NCBI GenBank assembly: GCA_002292895.1
Contig: DBCE01000120.1
Span: 1 to 24,361 of the forward strand
Source: Phycisphaerales bacterium UBA966
Lineage (GTDB): Bacteria > Planctomycetota > Phycisphaerae > Phycisphaerales > SM1A02
DNA length: 24,361 nt
Direction of reading: 5' to 3'
In this document: positions 7,535-14,473 of the stretch, piece by piece
Position numbering within the stretch: the first letter of the stretch is position 1
How the letters are laid out: the number at the start of each line of letters is the position of its first letter
Notes under the pieces: generated by a model
What the model saw: only the letters and a program-made list of their open reading frames with translations
Databases searched by the model: none
Told to the model about the DNA's origin: nothing
Made by a program: the position numbers and the translations under genes

Positions 7535-8530
7535 ATGAGCGCGATCAGCAATGGCTTCGTCTTCCTCTGCCCCGGACAAGGTGCGCAAACGGTTGGCATG
7601 GGGAAAACATGGGTGGAATTCAGCCCAGCAGCAGCCAGCGTCTACCAAGCAGCTGATGAGATCACTAGCTTCGGCGCTCGGCGACTGAGTGAATTCTGTT
7701 TCGCTGGTCCGCAAGAAGAACTCAATCGAACGGACATCAGCCAGCCCGCGTTGTTCACGTGCGGAATGGCGTGTCACTCCGCTCTCTTGGAGAAACACCC
7801 AGCCATCGTCACCGTTGCGGCCAACGGCCTTTCGCTCGGTGAGTACACCGCGCTGTGCATCGCGGGTGCGTTCTCGTTTGCAGATGGACTGCGCCTGGTA
7901 GCCACGCGCGGCCGACTGATGCAACAAGCAGCAGAAGCGTCGCGCGGCGGAATGGTGGCGTTGATCGGCGCTGATGAAACGCAAGCCAACGAAGTCTGCG
8001 CCGCCGCTGCAAAGGGCGAAGTGCTTGTGCCTGCCAATTTCAACGCTCCCGGGCAAATTGTGGTCTCTGGATCAGTGTCCGCATGCGACCGCGCCGTGGA
8101 GGTTGCCAGCACCATGGGGCTGCGCGCCGCCAAGCTGGCGGTCGCCGGAGCGTTCCACAGTCCGCTGATGGCCTCGGCCGCCGAGGGCATGGCTCGCGCC
8201 TTGGAACACGTGGAATTGAAGCCACTTTCGGTGGATGTGTGGAGCAACGTCACCGGGCTTCGGCACCACCGAAATGATCCCGCGCGGCTCCGAAAGTTGC
8301 TGGTGGAACAAATCGTCTCCCCGGTACGATGGAGCCAGTCCTGCACCGACATGATCGGCGCACTCAAGGGCGGAGAGATCGCAGGCGGCAGCGATGCAGC
8401 CTTCCACGAGCTTGCTCCGAATACCGTCCTGAAGGGACTGATGAGACGGATCGATCGTTCGACAGAGGTACACACCCATGACCAACATGACCAACCCCAA
8501 CGAGATCATGCAGTCCAAACCAACGCGTGA
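7535..8530 (+). CDS. fabD: Malonyl-CoA:ACP transacylase
   Basis: FabD moves the malonyl group from CoA to ACP for chain elongation. It has 331 residues against about 310 in E. coli. Catalytic features are GQGAQ (14-18), Ser100 in GLSLGEYTAL, Arg125 (TRGRL) and His208 (GAFHSPLM). Most bacterial enzymes have GHSLGE at the active-site elbow; the Leu99 form here resembles plant chloroplast enzymes. An AAGGAA ribosome binding site precedes the ATG at 7535. The extra length is a His/Gln/Asp-rich tail translated from the first 53 bases of the following lipoprotein gene in another frame; it has no family counterpart and is probably a by-product of the overlap. Confidence 0.95.
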   Translation: MSAISNGFVFLCPGQGAQTVGMGKTWVEFSPAAASVYQAADEITSFGARRLSEFCFAGPQEELNRTDISQPALFTCGMACHSALLEKHPAIVTVAANGLSLGEYTALCIAGAFSFADGLRLVATRGRLMQQAAEASRGGMVALIGADETQANEVCAAAAKGEVLVPANFNAPGQIVVSGSVSACDRAVEVASTMGLRAAKLAVAGAFHSPLMASAAEGMARALEHVELKPLSVDVWSNVTGLRHHRNDPARLRKLLVEQIVSPVRWSQSCTDMIGALKGGEIAGGSDAAFHELAPNTVLKGLMRRIDRSTEVHTHDQHDQPQRDHAVQTNA

Positions 8531-9332
8531 AGTTGATGCATTCCGAGCCATTGCGCGCGTCGCAACGACCACCGGTCTTGCCGCAGCACTCCTGCTTGCA
8601 CCGCTGACTCTCAGCGGATGCGGCGAAGAAGAAGCCGCTCCGGTAGCAGTAGCGCCACCACCGCCACCGCCGCCACCACCGCCGCCGGCACCAACCGTCA
8701 CGCCCATTGCCCAGCTCATGAAGGAACTGGGAATCAGTGACAAGATCCGCCTTCCAGAAGACAAGGCTCCCGGCACCGACCCAGAGCGTGTTGCCGTCCT
8801 GAAGTTCTTTGACGGATTTGCAAAGTCGAAGCCAGAAGCCATTCGTGCTGCCATGGGGCCGCAAGATGCTGCGGTGCTCGATGCCATGAAGAATGGCGGC
8901 GGATTTGAGAAAGCCTGCGCGCCGGTGACTCGCATTGACTTGACCACCACCAACCGCGAAGGCAAGGCCTACGTGATGGCCGTCTACCGCGCCGGCAGCG
9001 ATATCGAGGCGCAATTGTGGGCATTCAAGGCCACTGGCGAAGGCAAGAAGGTCGAGACGCAACTCTTTGAGAGCTACGTTCAACCCGTTGACATCATGAG
9101 CAAGATCAGTGGTTCCAACCTGATCGGCGAGTGGGTCAAAGTGGTCGATGCCGATCGAAAGGTTGCCTTGGAGCCTGACGAGACCGTCAAGCCGACCGCG
9201 CGCGTTCAGGAGCAGGAGAAGCCCGAAGCTTCCGGTTCCGGCGAGGAATCTGGACCAATTGGCGCTCCTCCGATGCGCAACAAGCCGCCACCGGGAGGCA
9301 TTGATCGCCCGGGTCGTGGCCCTGGCAAGTGA
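8478..9332 (+). CDS. Lipoprotein of unknown function inside the fab cluster
   Basis: A 284-residue predicted lipoprotein. Hydrophobic residues 31-47 end in the lipobox LSGC, with Cys48 as the lipidation site. Next come a short acidic stretch, 11 consecutive prolines (60-70, bases 8655-8687), a globular region of about 140 residues (near 75-220), and a Pro/Gly/Glu-rich C-terminus. I recognise no catalytic motif or named domain. The start at 8478 is supported by AGAGG nine bases upstream and gives a 53-base overlap with fabD; an internal ATG at 8508 would also keep the signal peptide. It follows fabD directly and is followed by a terminator. Nothing shows that it takes part in lipid synthesis; an envelope role is only a guess. 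Confidence 0.85.
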   Translation: MTNMTNPNEIMQSKPTREVDAFRAIARVATTTGLAAALLLAPLTLSGCGEEEAAPVAVAPPPPPPPPPPPAPTVTPIAQLMKELGISDKIRLPEDKAPGTDPERVAVLKFFDGFAKSKPEAIRAAMGPQDAAVLDAMKNGGGFEKACAPVTRIDLTTTNREGKAYVMAVYRAGSDIEAQLWAFKATGEGKKVETQLFESYVQPVDIMSKISGSNLIGEWVKVVDADRKVALEPDETVKPTARVQEQEKPEASGSGEESGPIGAPPMRNKPPPGGIDRPGRGPGK

Positions 9333-9370
9333 ATTGATGCGCTGCGCCTTCCGCGAAGGCATGCGTAAAC

Positions 9371-9406
9371 AGCGGGACTGGCTGACGCCGGTCCCGCTGA
9401 CTTTTT
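9371..9406 (+). terminator. Rho-independent terminator between the lipoprotein gene and fabG
   Basis: A 12-bp stem (9371-9382 with 9387-9398, one G-T wobble) with a four-base loop is followed by GACTTTTT. It should split the fab cluster into two transcription units. fabG follows with an AGAGGAG ribosome binding site near 9439; a TATAGA at 9436-9441 is too close to the gene to be called a promoter with confidence. Confidence 0.85.
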
Positions 9407-9452
9407 GCTGCGCAGTTACACTTCGACCCCCCATCTATAGAGGAGCTTCTGC

Positions 9453-10187
9453 ATGGATAAGCGCGTAGCAATCGTCACTGGAGCAAGCCGTGGAATCGGC
9501 CGCGGAATCGCAAAGCGCCTTGCAAAGGATGGCCGCCATGTGGTGGCCGTTGCGCGCAACGCCGAGCAATTGCAGTCGCTGGAAGCAGAGATCATCGCTG
9601 CCGGTGGCACCTGCGAACATCGCACCTGCGACATCGCCGACGGACTTGCCGTGCAGCGCATGGTGGAAGAAGTAGCGGAGAAACACGGGCGTCTTGACAT
9701 TCTTGTCAACAACGCCGGCATCACCAAGGACGGCTTGCTCATGCGCATGTCCGACGCCGACTTTGATGACGTCATTAACGTCAACCTGCGTTCGGTGTTC
9801 ATCGCTTGCCGCGCTGCATCGCGCCCCATGTTGCGCGGGAAATTTGGACGCGTGGTCAATATCGGTAGCGTCAGTGGTGTTGAGGGCAACAAGGGCCAGG
9901 CCAACTATGCGTCCGCCAAGGCGGGCGTGATTGGCCTAACCAAGAGCATCGCCAAAGAACTTGGAGCCAAGGGCATCACTGCCAATGTGGTGGCTCCGGG
10001 GTTCGTTGAGACGGACATGACCGCGTTTCTTGGCCCCGACGACAAGAAAAAGGTGGCAGAGCACATTACTGTCGGCAGGCTTGGAATTCCTGAGGATATT
10101 GCCGCCGCCGTGGCCTATCTGACTGCCGACGACGCCGGGTACATCACCGGTCAAGTTCTTGTTGTAGACGGCGGTCTGCCGATGTGA
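9453..10187 (+). CDS. fabG: 3-oxoacyl-ACP reductase
   Basis: FabG reduces beta-ketoacyl-ACP with NADPH in each elongation cycle. The 244-residue protein is a standard-length short-chain dehydrogenase. The cofactor loop is TGASRGIGRGIA (residues 9-20), with NNAG at 86-89. The catalytic set is Asn111, Ser139 (NIGSVSG), Tyr152 and Lys156 (YASAK). GNKGQANYASAKAG and VVAPGFVETDMT match FabG better than other short-chain dehydrogenases. A strong AGGAG site precedes the ATG. The preceding terminator means it needs its own promoter or read-through; acpP follows after 137 bases. Confidence 0.96.
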   Translation: MDKRVAIVTGASRGIGRGIAKRLAKDGRHVVAVARNAEQLQSLEAEIIAAGGTCEHRTCDIADGLAVQRMVEEVAEKHGRLDILVNNAGITKDGLLMRMSDADFDDVINVNLRSVFIACRAASRPMLRGKFGRVVNIGSVSGVEGNKGQANYASAKAGVIGLTKSIAKELGAKGITANVVAPGFVETDMTAFLGPDDKKKVAEHITVGRLGIPEDIAAAVAYLTADDAGYITGQVLVVDGGLPM

Positions 10188-10255
10188 CGGTTGCTGGAAA
10201 TGTGACCAGCCGGCTTCGGTGGCAAACCGCACCTCCATGGGCCGATGAAATGCGC

Positions 10256-10296
10256 TATATTCCCCCCTTCGCCTAAGGGGCCGGAAACCTCCGGCC
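10256..10296 (+). promoter_or_regulatory. Putative acpP -10 element and twin-hairpin leader
   Basis: A near-consensus TATATT at 10256-10261 could be the -10 of an acpP promoter, although no good -35 is seen at the right distance. Just downstream are two adjoining stem-loops: 10264-10269 with 10275-10280 (six pairs) and 10279-10285 with 10290-10296 (seven pairs). They share two bases, so they compete slightly. Neither is followed by a U-run. They may stabilise or regulate the acpP message. Confidence 0.4.
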
Positions 10297-10324
10297 GCCC
10301 GTAACCCTCTCAAAGGAGAGCGAC

Positions 10325-10588
10325 GTGACCGTGACCAAGGATGAGATTGAACCGCAGGTGATCATTGTTGTTGCTGAGAAACTCTCGGCTGACAAAGACA
10401 AGATCAACCGTAACACTAACTTCACAAGCGACCTCAACGCTGACAGCCTTGACCTCGTCGAGCTGGTGATGGAACTCGAAGAACGCTTCGATATCCAGAT
10501 CCCAGACGACCAGACCAGCAAGATTCTCACCGTCGGGAACGCTGTGGACTTCATTCACGACCAGATGCAGGCCAAGGGACAGAAGTGA
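10325..10588 (+). CDS. acpP: Acyl carrier protein
   Basis: ACP carries growing acyl chains on a 4'-phosphopantetheine arm. The 87-residue acidic protein has the attachment serine at residue 41 in NADSLDLVELVM, followed by the usual EERFDIQIPD helix III region. The start is GTG at 10325, chosen because AAGGAG ends six bases upstream; a second in-frame GTG two codons later is too far from that site. It lies between fabG and fabF, the normal order. A long GC-rich hairpin 40 bases after the stop probably ends or stabilises the acpP transcript, as expected for a message needed at high level. Confidence 0.97.
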   Translation: MTVTKDEIEPQVIIVVAEKLSADKDKINRNTNFTSDLNADSLDLVELVMELEERFDIQIPDDQTSKILTVGNAVDFIHDQMQAKGQK

Positions 10589-10627
10589 CCCTTGATTTGA
10601 CTCTGGGTAGCACCCGCTGACCGAAAT

Positions 10628-10659
10628 TGCGCCCCGGCCCCACCCCGGGTCGGGGCGCA
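10628..10659 (+). terminator. Strong GC-rich hairpin after acpP (terminator-like, no U-run)
   Basis: Bases 10628-10640 pair with 10647-10659 (13 pairs, one G-T wobble) around a six-base loop. It is followed by TTCCTTCC rather than a clean U-run, so partial termination or 3'-end protection of acpP mRNA is more likely than complete termination. Confidence 0.55.
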
Positions 10660-10684
10660 TTCCTTCCACGGACCCAAACCCGCC

Positions 10685-11941
10685 ATGCGGACGATCACAC
10701 TTCGACGAGTTGTCATCACCGGGCTTGGAACCGTGACAGACGTCGGCAACACCGTGCCGGAATTCTGGAATGCTCTCGTTGAGGGCAAGTCAGGAATCGG
10801 TCCCATCACGCTGTTCACTCCCACCCCGGAGTGGAGCGTGACCTTTGCCGGTGAAGTGCGAAACCTGCAGCCAGAGAAACGCATTGACCCCAAGTCCATC
10901 CAGCGCATGGACCGCTTCTCTGTGTTCGGAATGTGCGCAGCGGAAGAAGCAGTCGCTGACAGCGGCATGGACTTCTCACAGGGCGATCCGTACCGCTACG
11001 GCGTGGCGATTGGCTCCGGAATCGGCGGCATTGACACCATTGAAGTTGGGCTACGAAAGCTCTTTGATCGCGGTCCGCGGTCAGTGAGCCCGTTTGTTGT
11101 GCCGAAGCTCATGGTGAATGCATTGGCTGGAAATGTCAGCATTCGATTTGGCCTGAAGGGCGCAAACATCGCTACTGCGACTGCATGCGCGACAGGAAGC
11201 CACGCGATCGGCGCAGCATTCCACATCATCCAGCGCGGAGACGCGGATGTGATGGTGGCTGGTGGCAGCGAAGGCGCAGTCACCCCGCTCTGCGTCGGCA
11301 GTTTCGCGGCAATGAAGGCGCTCAGCACGCGCAACGATGATCCAACCCGAGCCAGTCGACCATTCGACCGTGACCGCGATGGATTCGTGCTTGCTGAAGG
11401 CGCGGGAATCATTGTCATGGAAGAACTTGAGCATGCCAAAGCACGCGGCGCACGCATCTATGCGGAGCTTGTGGGCTTTGGAGTCACCGGAGATGCCACG
11501 CATATTGCGGCACCGGACGATCAGGGTCGCGGCGCGCGCAAGGCAATGGAAATTGCCTTGAAGGACGCCGAACTGAACACTACCGACATCAAGTACATCA
11601 ACGCGCACGGCACCAGCACCCCCTTGGGTGACAAGGCGGAAGTCTTGGCGGTGAAGGCGCTCTTTGGTGCGCACGCTGCCAACATTGCCATGTCGAGTAC
11701 CAAAGGCGTTACCGGGCACACGCTCGGCGGCGCTGGCGCGATCGAAACCGTGGCAACCGTGAAGGCCATCGTGGAGGGCGTACTACCCCCCACCATCAAC
11801 CTGGAGAACCCGGACGAGGGCTTCGACTTGAACTTTGTGGCCAACGTGGCGCAAGAGGTCAAGTTTGACTACGCCATCAATAACTCGTTTGGATTTGGCG
11901 GCCACAACACCTCGATGGTGCTGGCGCGATTCCGTGGCTGA
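10685..11941 (+). CDS. fabF: 3-oxoacyl-ACP synthase II
   Basis: FabF elongates acyl-ACP with malonyl-ACP. The 418-residue protein has the KAS II catalytic set: Cys168 (TACATGSHA), His308 (NAHGTSTPLGD) and His345 (GVTGHTLGGAGA), plus the C-terminal NNSFGFGGHN loop. The N-terminal segment reads GLGTVTDVGNTV where GLGxVSPLGNTV is more common, a small divergence. No ribosome binding site or TANNNT element is obvious before the ATG at 10685, and the acpP hairpin lies just upstream, so expression may depend on read-through from acpP. The B12-binding gene starts about 34 bases after its stop, or at an overlapping GTG at 11934. Confidence 0.96.
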   Translation: MRTITLRRVVITGLGTVTDVGNTVPEFWNALVEGKSGIGPITLFTPTPEWSVTFAGEVRNLQPEKRIDPKSIQRMDRFSVFGMCAAEEAVADSGMDFSQGDPYRYGVAIGSGIGGIDTIEVGLRKLFDRGPRSVSPFVVPKLMVNALAGNVSIRFGLKGANIATATACATGSHAIGAAFHIIQRGDADVMVAGGSEGAVTPLCVGSFAAMKALSTRNDDPTRASRPFDRDRDGFVLAEGAGIIVMEELEHAKARGARIYAELVGFGVTGDATHIAAPDDQGRGARKAMEIALKDAELNTTDIKYINAHGTSTPLGDKAEVLAVKALFGAHAANIAMSSTKGVTGHTLGGAGAIETVATVKAIVEGVLPPTINLENPDEGFDLNFVANVAQEVKFDYAINNSFGFGGHNTSMVLARFRG

Positions 11942-11975
11942 ATCTGCACCGCTGGGGGGCACGAACCCACATCCG

Positions 11976-13076
11976 ATGTACCGAGTGTCACGAGAGCACG
12001 CCTCCGCGATTAGCGCCGTTCAACGCGGTCTTGCGGACATTGCCGTTGACCTCCACTATGACAATGACCCGTCGATGCACGGGCGCTACGGACCCGAGGG
12101 GCGACGTTTGTGGCGCACTGAAACCCTTGCGCGGATTTCGCATTTGGTAGAAGCCATCGCCTGCCATCGTCCCGAGTTGTACGGGGGCCATGTGGCTTGG
12201 GCTGCCGAGGCACTTCGTGCGCGCGGGGCTTCGGAAGCGGACATCCAAGGTCATGTCTTGGCGCTGTGCAGCTGCCTGTCGAAGGAACTCCCTGACGCTG
12301 TCGCTACGAGCTTGAGTCCGTTCTGCCAAGCGGCTACCGCTGCGATCGCCGATCCTCCGGATCATGAACACAGCCTCATGGAAGCAACTGCACAAAGTGC
12401 CACGCTGTCGCGGCTGGTCTTGCTGCATCTCTTACAGCGCGACCAAGAGGCAGCCGCCAGCATTGCCGTCGAGGCGCTGCGCGGCGGAATGCCACTCATT
12501 GCTGTCTATGAGCGCATCATCGCGCCAGCGCTGTATGAGATCGGCCGCATGTGGCACATGCAGGAAGCCTCCATTGCGGATGAGCATTTCTGCAGCGCAG
12601 CAATGCGCTCCATCGTTACGCAATTGCGCGCTTCGGTACAGGCGCCACCCGCCGATGGGCGACGCGTGCTGTGCTGCACCGTGGGCGGAAACTTTCATGA
12701 CGTTGGCATTCGCATGGTTGCCGATGTCCTGGAAATGGACGGATGGACCGTTGAGTTTCTTGGAGCCAACGTGCCAGCCCATGAAGTGGTCATGTCGATC
12801 GTCGACAGCGCGTCGGACGAGCGTCGCGCGTTCCACCTAGTGGCAGCAAGTGCGTCCACCCTGCTCTCGGTACGCGCAGCCATGGACCTTGCGGACGCCA
12901 TGAATGCCTATCCGGAAGCTCACGACGTACCGCTCCTTATTGGCGGCGGAGTGTTCAACGCCAACGACGGGCTTGCGGAGGCCATTGGAGCAACGGCATC
13001 CGCCGGAAGTCTTAGCGAAGCGGTCGCCGTGGCCGCGCGCCTAGTGCCGGCACCGGGCGCATTGAAGCCTCGCTGA
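11976..13076 (+). CDS. Cobalamin-binding sensor-like protein with CarH-type W-x9-EH motif, no HTH
   Basis: A 366-residue soluble protein. Residues 1 to about 130 form a helical N-terminal region I cannot assign; it is not a MerR helix-turn-helix. Residues about 140-220 match the helical B12-binding cap: YERIIAPALYEIGRMW, then EASIADEHF. Trp193 and Glu203-His204 form W-x9-EH, the signature of CarH/LitR photoreceptors, where the His is the upper-face ligand after light breaks the Co-C bond. Residues about 230-355 are a Rossmann B12 domain with lower ligand His241; the usual DxHxxG reads N-F-H-D-V-G. SxT (292-294) and GGG (323-325) are present. ATG 11976 is used; GTG 11934 overlapping the fabF stop is possible. 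It probably senses adenosylcobalamin or light through an unknown partner; a role in fatty acid control is speculation. Confidence 0.8.
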   Translation: MYRVSREHASAISAVQRGLADIAVDLHYDNDPSMHGRYGPEGRRLWRTETLARISHLVEAIACHRPELYGGHVAWAAEALRARGASEADIQGHVLALCSCLSKELPDAVATSLSPFCQAATAAIADPPDHEHSLMEATAQSATLSRLVLLHLLQRDQEAAASIAVEALRGGMPLIAVYERIIAPALYEIGRMWHMQEASIADEHFCSAAMRSIVTQLRASVQAPPADGRRVLCCTVGGNFHDVGIRMVADVLEMDGWTVEFLGANVPAHEVVMSIVDSASDERRAFHLVAASASTLLSVRAAMDLADAMNAYPEAHDVPLLIGGGVFNANDGLAEAIGATASAGSLSEAVAVAARLVPAPGALKPR

Positions 13077-14295
13077 GCGGCGGCACATCCGCCTGCGAAG
13101 TGGTGAATGAAACTCCAGGAAGCGCCACTGCCAATCGCCGCGCAAGTTCTGGCATGTAGCCGCGCTCCGTCTGCGTGTGGCCCGGCAACAACAGCGTGAT
13201 GCCCGCGGAAATTGCAGCAAGATGATCATGGTGACGCGCTTCACCAGTCACCAAGAGCGTTGCCTCGCGCGCGGCTGCTTCGGCAAGAAACGAAGCCCCT
13301 GCACCTGGGCACAGCGCAATCCGTGTGTGCCGCAATCCTTCGCATCCAGGTGGGCACACGGAGTCAATACGCTTGGTAGCAAGATGGCGCCGCAGTCGTG
13401 CAGCAATGTCTCGCGCCGTGGCGGGGGTGCGCAAGACCAGCAGTCGTCCCGAGCCTTCATCCAATGATGGTCGAGCAGCCAGCGCATGGATCTCAAACAC
13501 CGGTTCTTCGTATGGATGAACAGCCCGCAGAGCAGCAATCGCCCATGGCAATCGTTCCGCACTGCTGACCATTTCGATCCGCTCTTCGCGTACTTCCTGA
13601 GTCACTCCGCGCGTGCCGACTGTGGGCTTTGCTGCATCGTTAGGGCGAAATGTTCCAGTGACGTCGCCGCGAACGGTGCACTGATCGTAATGACCAATGA
13701 CTCCTGCGCCAGCTTGCGCGAGCGCATCACGCACAGACTGCGATGCATGTGCCGGGGCAAACACCACCAGCTTGAACGCCTCGCCGCGGGGCAGCAGCGA
13801 TGCTGGACGGAGTGGCTCAAACCCCGCACTCAACGCAAGTGCGTCTGCTCCGCCAGCAATACCCTCCGCAAGCCAATCGTTCACTCCGCCCTTCACTGCA
13901 TCAAGCGCAGTATGTGGCGAGAGAAGCGCAATGCCCGCTTGCGCCGCATCAAGCAACAGGCGCTGTCGTGGGTCGTCCGATGCCAAACGTTTGAGTGGGT
14001 CGAAGATGGGCGGGTGGTAGCTGACCACCGCATCCACGCCCAGAGCGAGTGCCTCTTCCATGACAGCCGCTGTCCAGTCCACCGCCACCAGTACGCGGCC
14101 GCAGGGCGCAGCGCGATCGCCAAGCAGTAGTCCCACGTTGTCCCAACTTTCCGCCAGCCGAGCGGGCGCAACGGCCTCCATGGCGGCAGCCAGTGCCCCC
14201 ACCGACGACGGCCTGCCCGCCGGCGGGCGCTCCGATCGACGAGTTCGTCCAACAGGAGCGATCGGGCGGGGGCGGCGTGGTGATGGGCGTGCCAT
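13012..14295 (-). CDS. Nif3-like dinuclear metal centre protein
   Basis: A Nif3/YqfO-family protein, often annotated as GTP cyclohydrolase I type 2-like; the true substrate of the family is uncertain. From ATG 14295 it has 427 residues: a Pro/Arg-rich N-terminal tail of about 32 residues, then VGALAAAMEAVAPARLAESWDNVGLLLGD where the family normally begins, SYHPPIF (His94), SPHTALDAVKGGVNDWLAEG (His128), a middle inserted region typical of the long YqfO type, and the C-terminal metal motifs TGEARHHDHL and GHTQTERGY. SYHPPIF, with Tyr instead of a first His, resembles eukaryotic NIF3L1. The tail may be real because TACTCT lies exactly eight bases before this ATG; a GTG 31 codons in is the alternative start. 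Its last 65 bases overlap the convergent B12 gene. Confidence 0.88.
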   Translation of the reverse strand: MARPSPRRPRPIAPVGRTRRSERPPAGRPSSVGALAAAMEAVAPARLAESWDNVGLLLGDRAAPCGRVLVAVDWTAAVMEEALALGVDAVVSYHPPIFDPLKRLASDDPRQRLLLDAAQAGIALLSPHTALDAVKGGVNDWLAEGIAGGADALALSAGFEPLRPASLLPRGEAFKLVVFAPAHASQSVRDALAQAGAGVIGHYDQCTVRGDVTGTFRPNDAAKPTVGTRGVTQEVREERIEMVSSAERLPWAIAALRAVHPYEEPVFEIHALAARPSLDEGSGRLLVLRTPATARDIAARLRRHLATKRIDSVCPPGCEGLRHTRIALCPGAGASFLAEAAAREATLLVTGEARHHDHLAAISAGITLLLPGHTQTERGYMPELARRLAVALPGVSFTTSQADVPPLSEASMRPVPALGARPRRPLR

Positions 14296-14303
14296 GGATT
14301 GCA

Positions 14304-14309
14304 AGAGTA
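14304..14309 (-). promoter_or_regulatory. Putative -10 element (TACTCT) of the Nif3 gene
   Basis: On the minus strand TACTCT lies exactly eight bases before the ATG at 14295, predicting a leaderless message. No strong -35 is seen. Confidence 0.4.
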
Positions 14310-14473
14310 GCGTTCATTCGTCCGGAAACCCCTTGACGGGGGGCCGAGAACATCGCACTCTTATGTCAGTTCAAAACGGGGACCGCACGGATGCGGCCGC
14401 CAATGACCGGCATCGCTGCCGGCACAGCACCTACGGAGCCGCCCTCAGGCTCTGACAACTCAAGGATCGCGCG

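Noticed and set aside
8072..9434. Two long minus-strand open frames (8072-8965 and 8364-9434) opposite fabD and the lipoprotein gene
   Set aside because: They lie against well-supported plus-strand genes, have no recognisable domains, and their Gly-rich run is the complement of the polyproline tract; they are shadows of GC-rich codon bias.
14333..14366. TTGACG as a -35 for the PIN-PhoH gene
   Set aside because: It is an excellent -35 match, but nothing resembling a -10 lies 16-18 bases downstream (the best, TCTTAT, is at 20), so it is not listed as a promoter.
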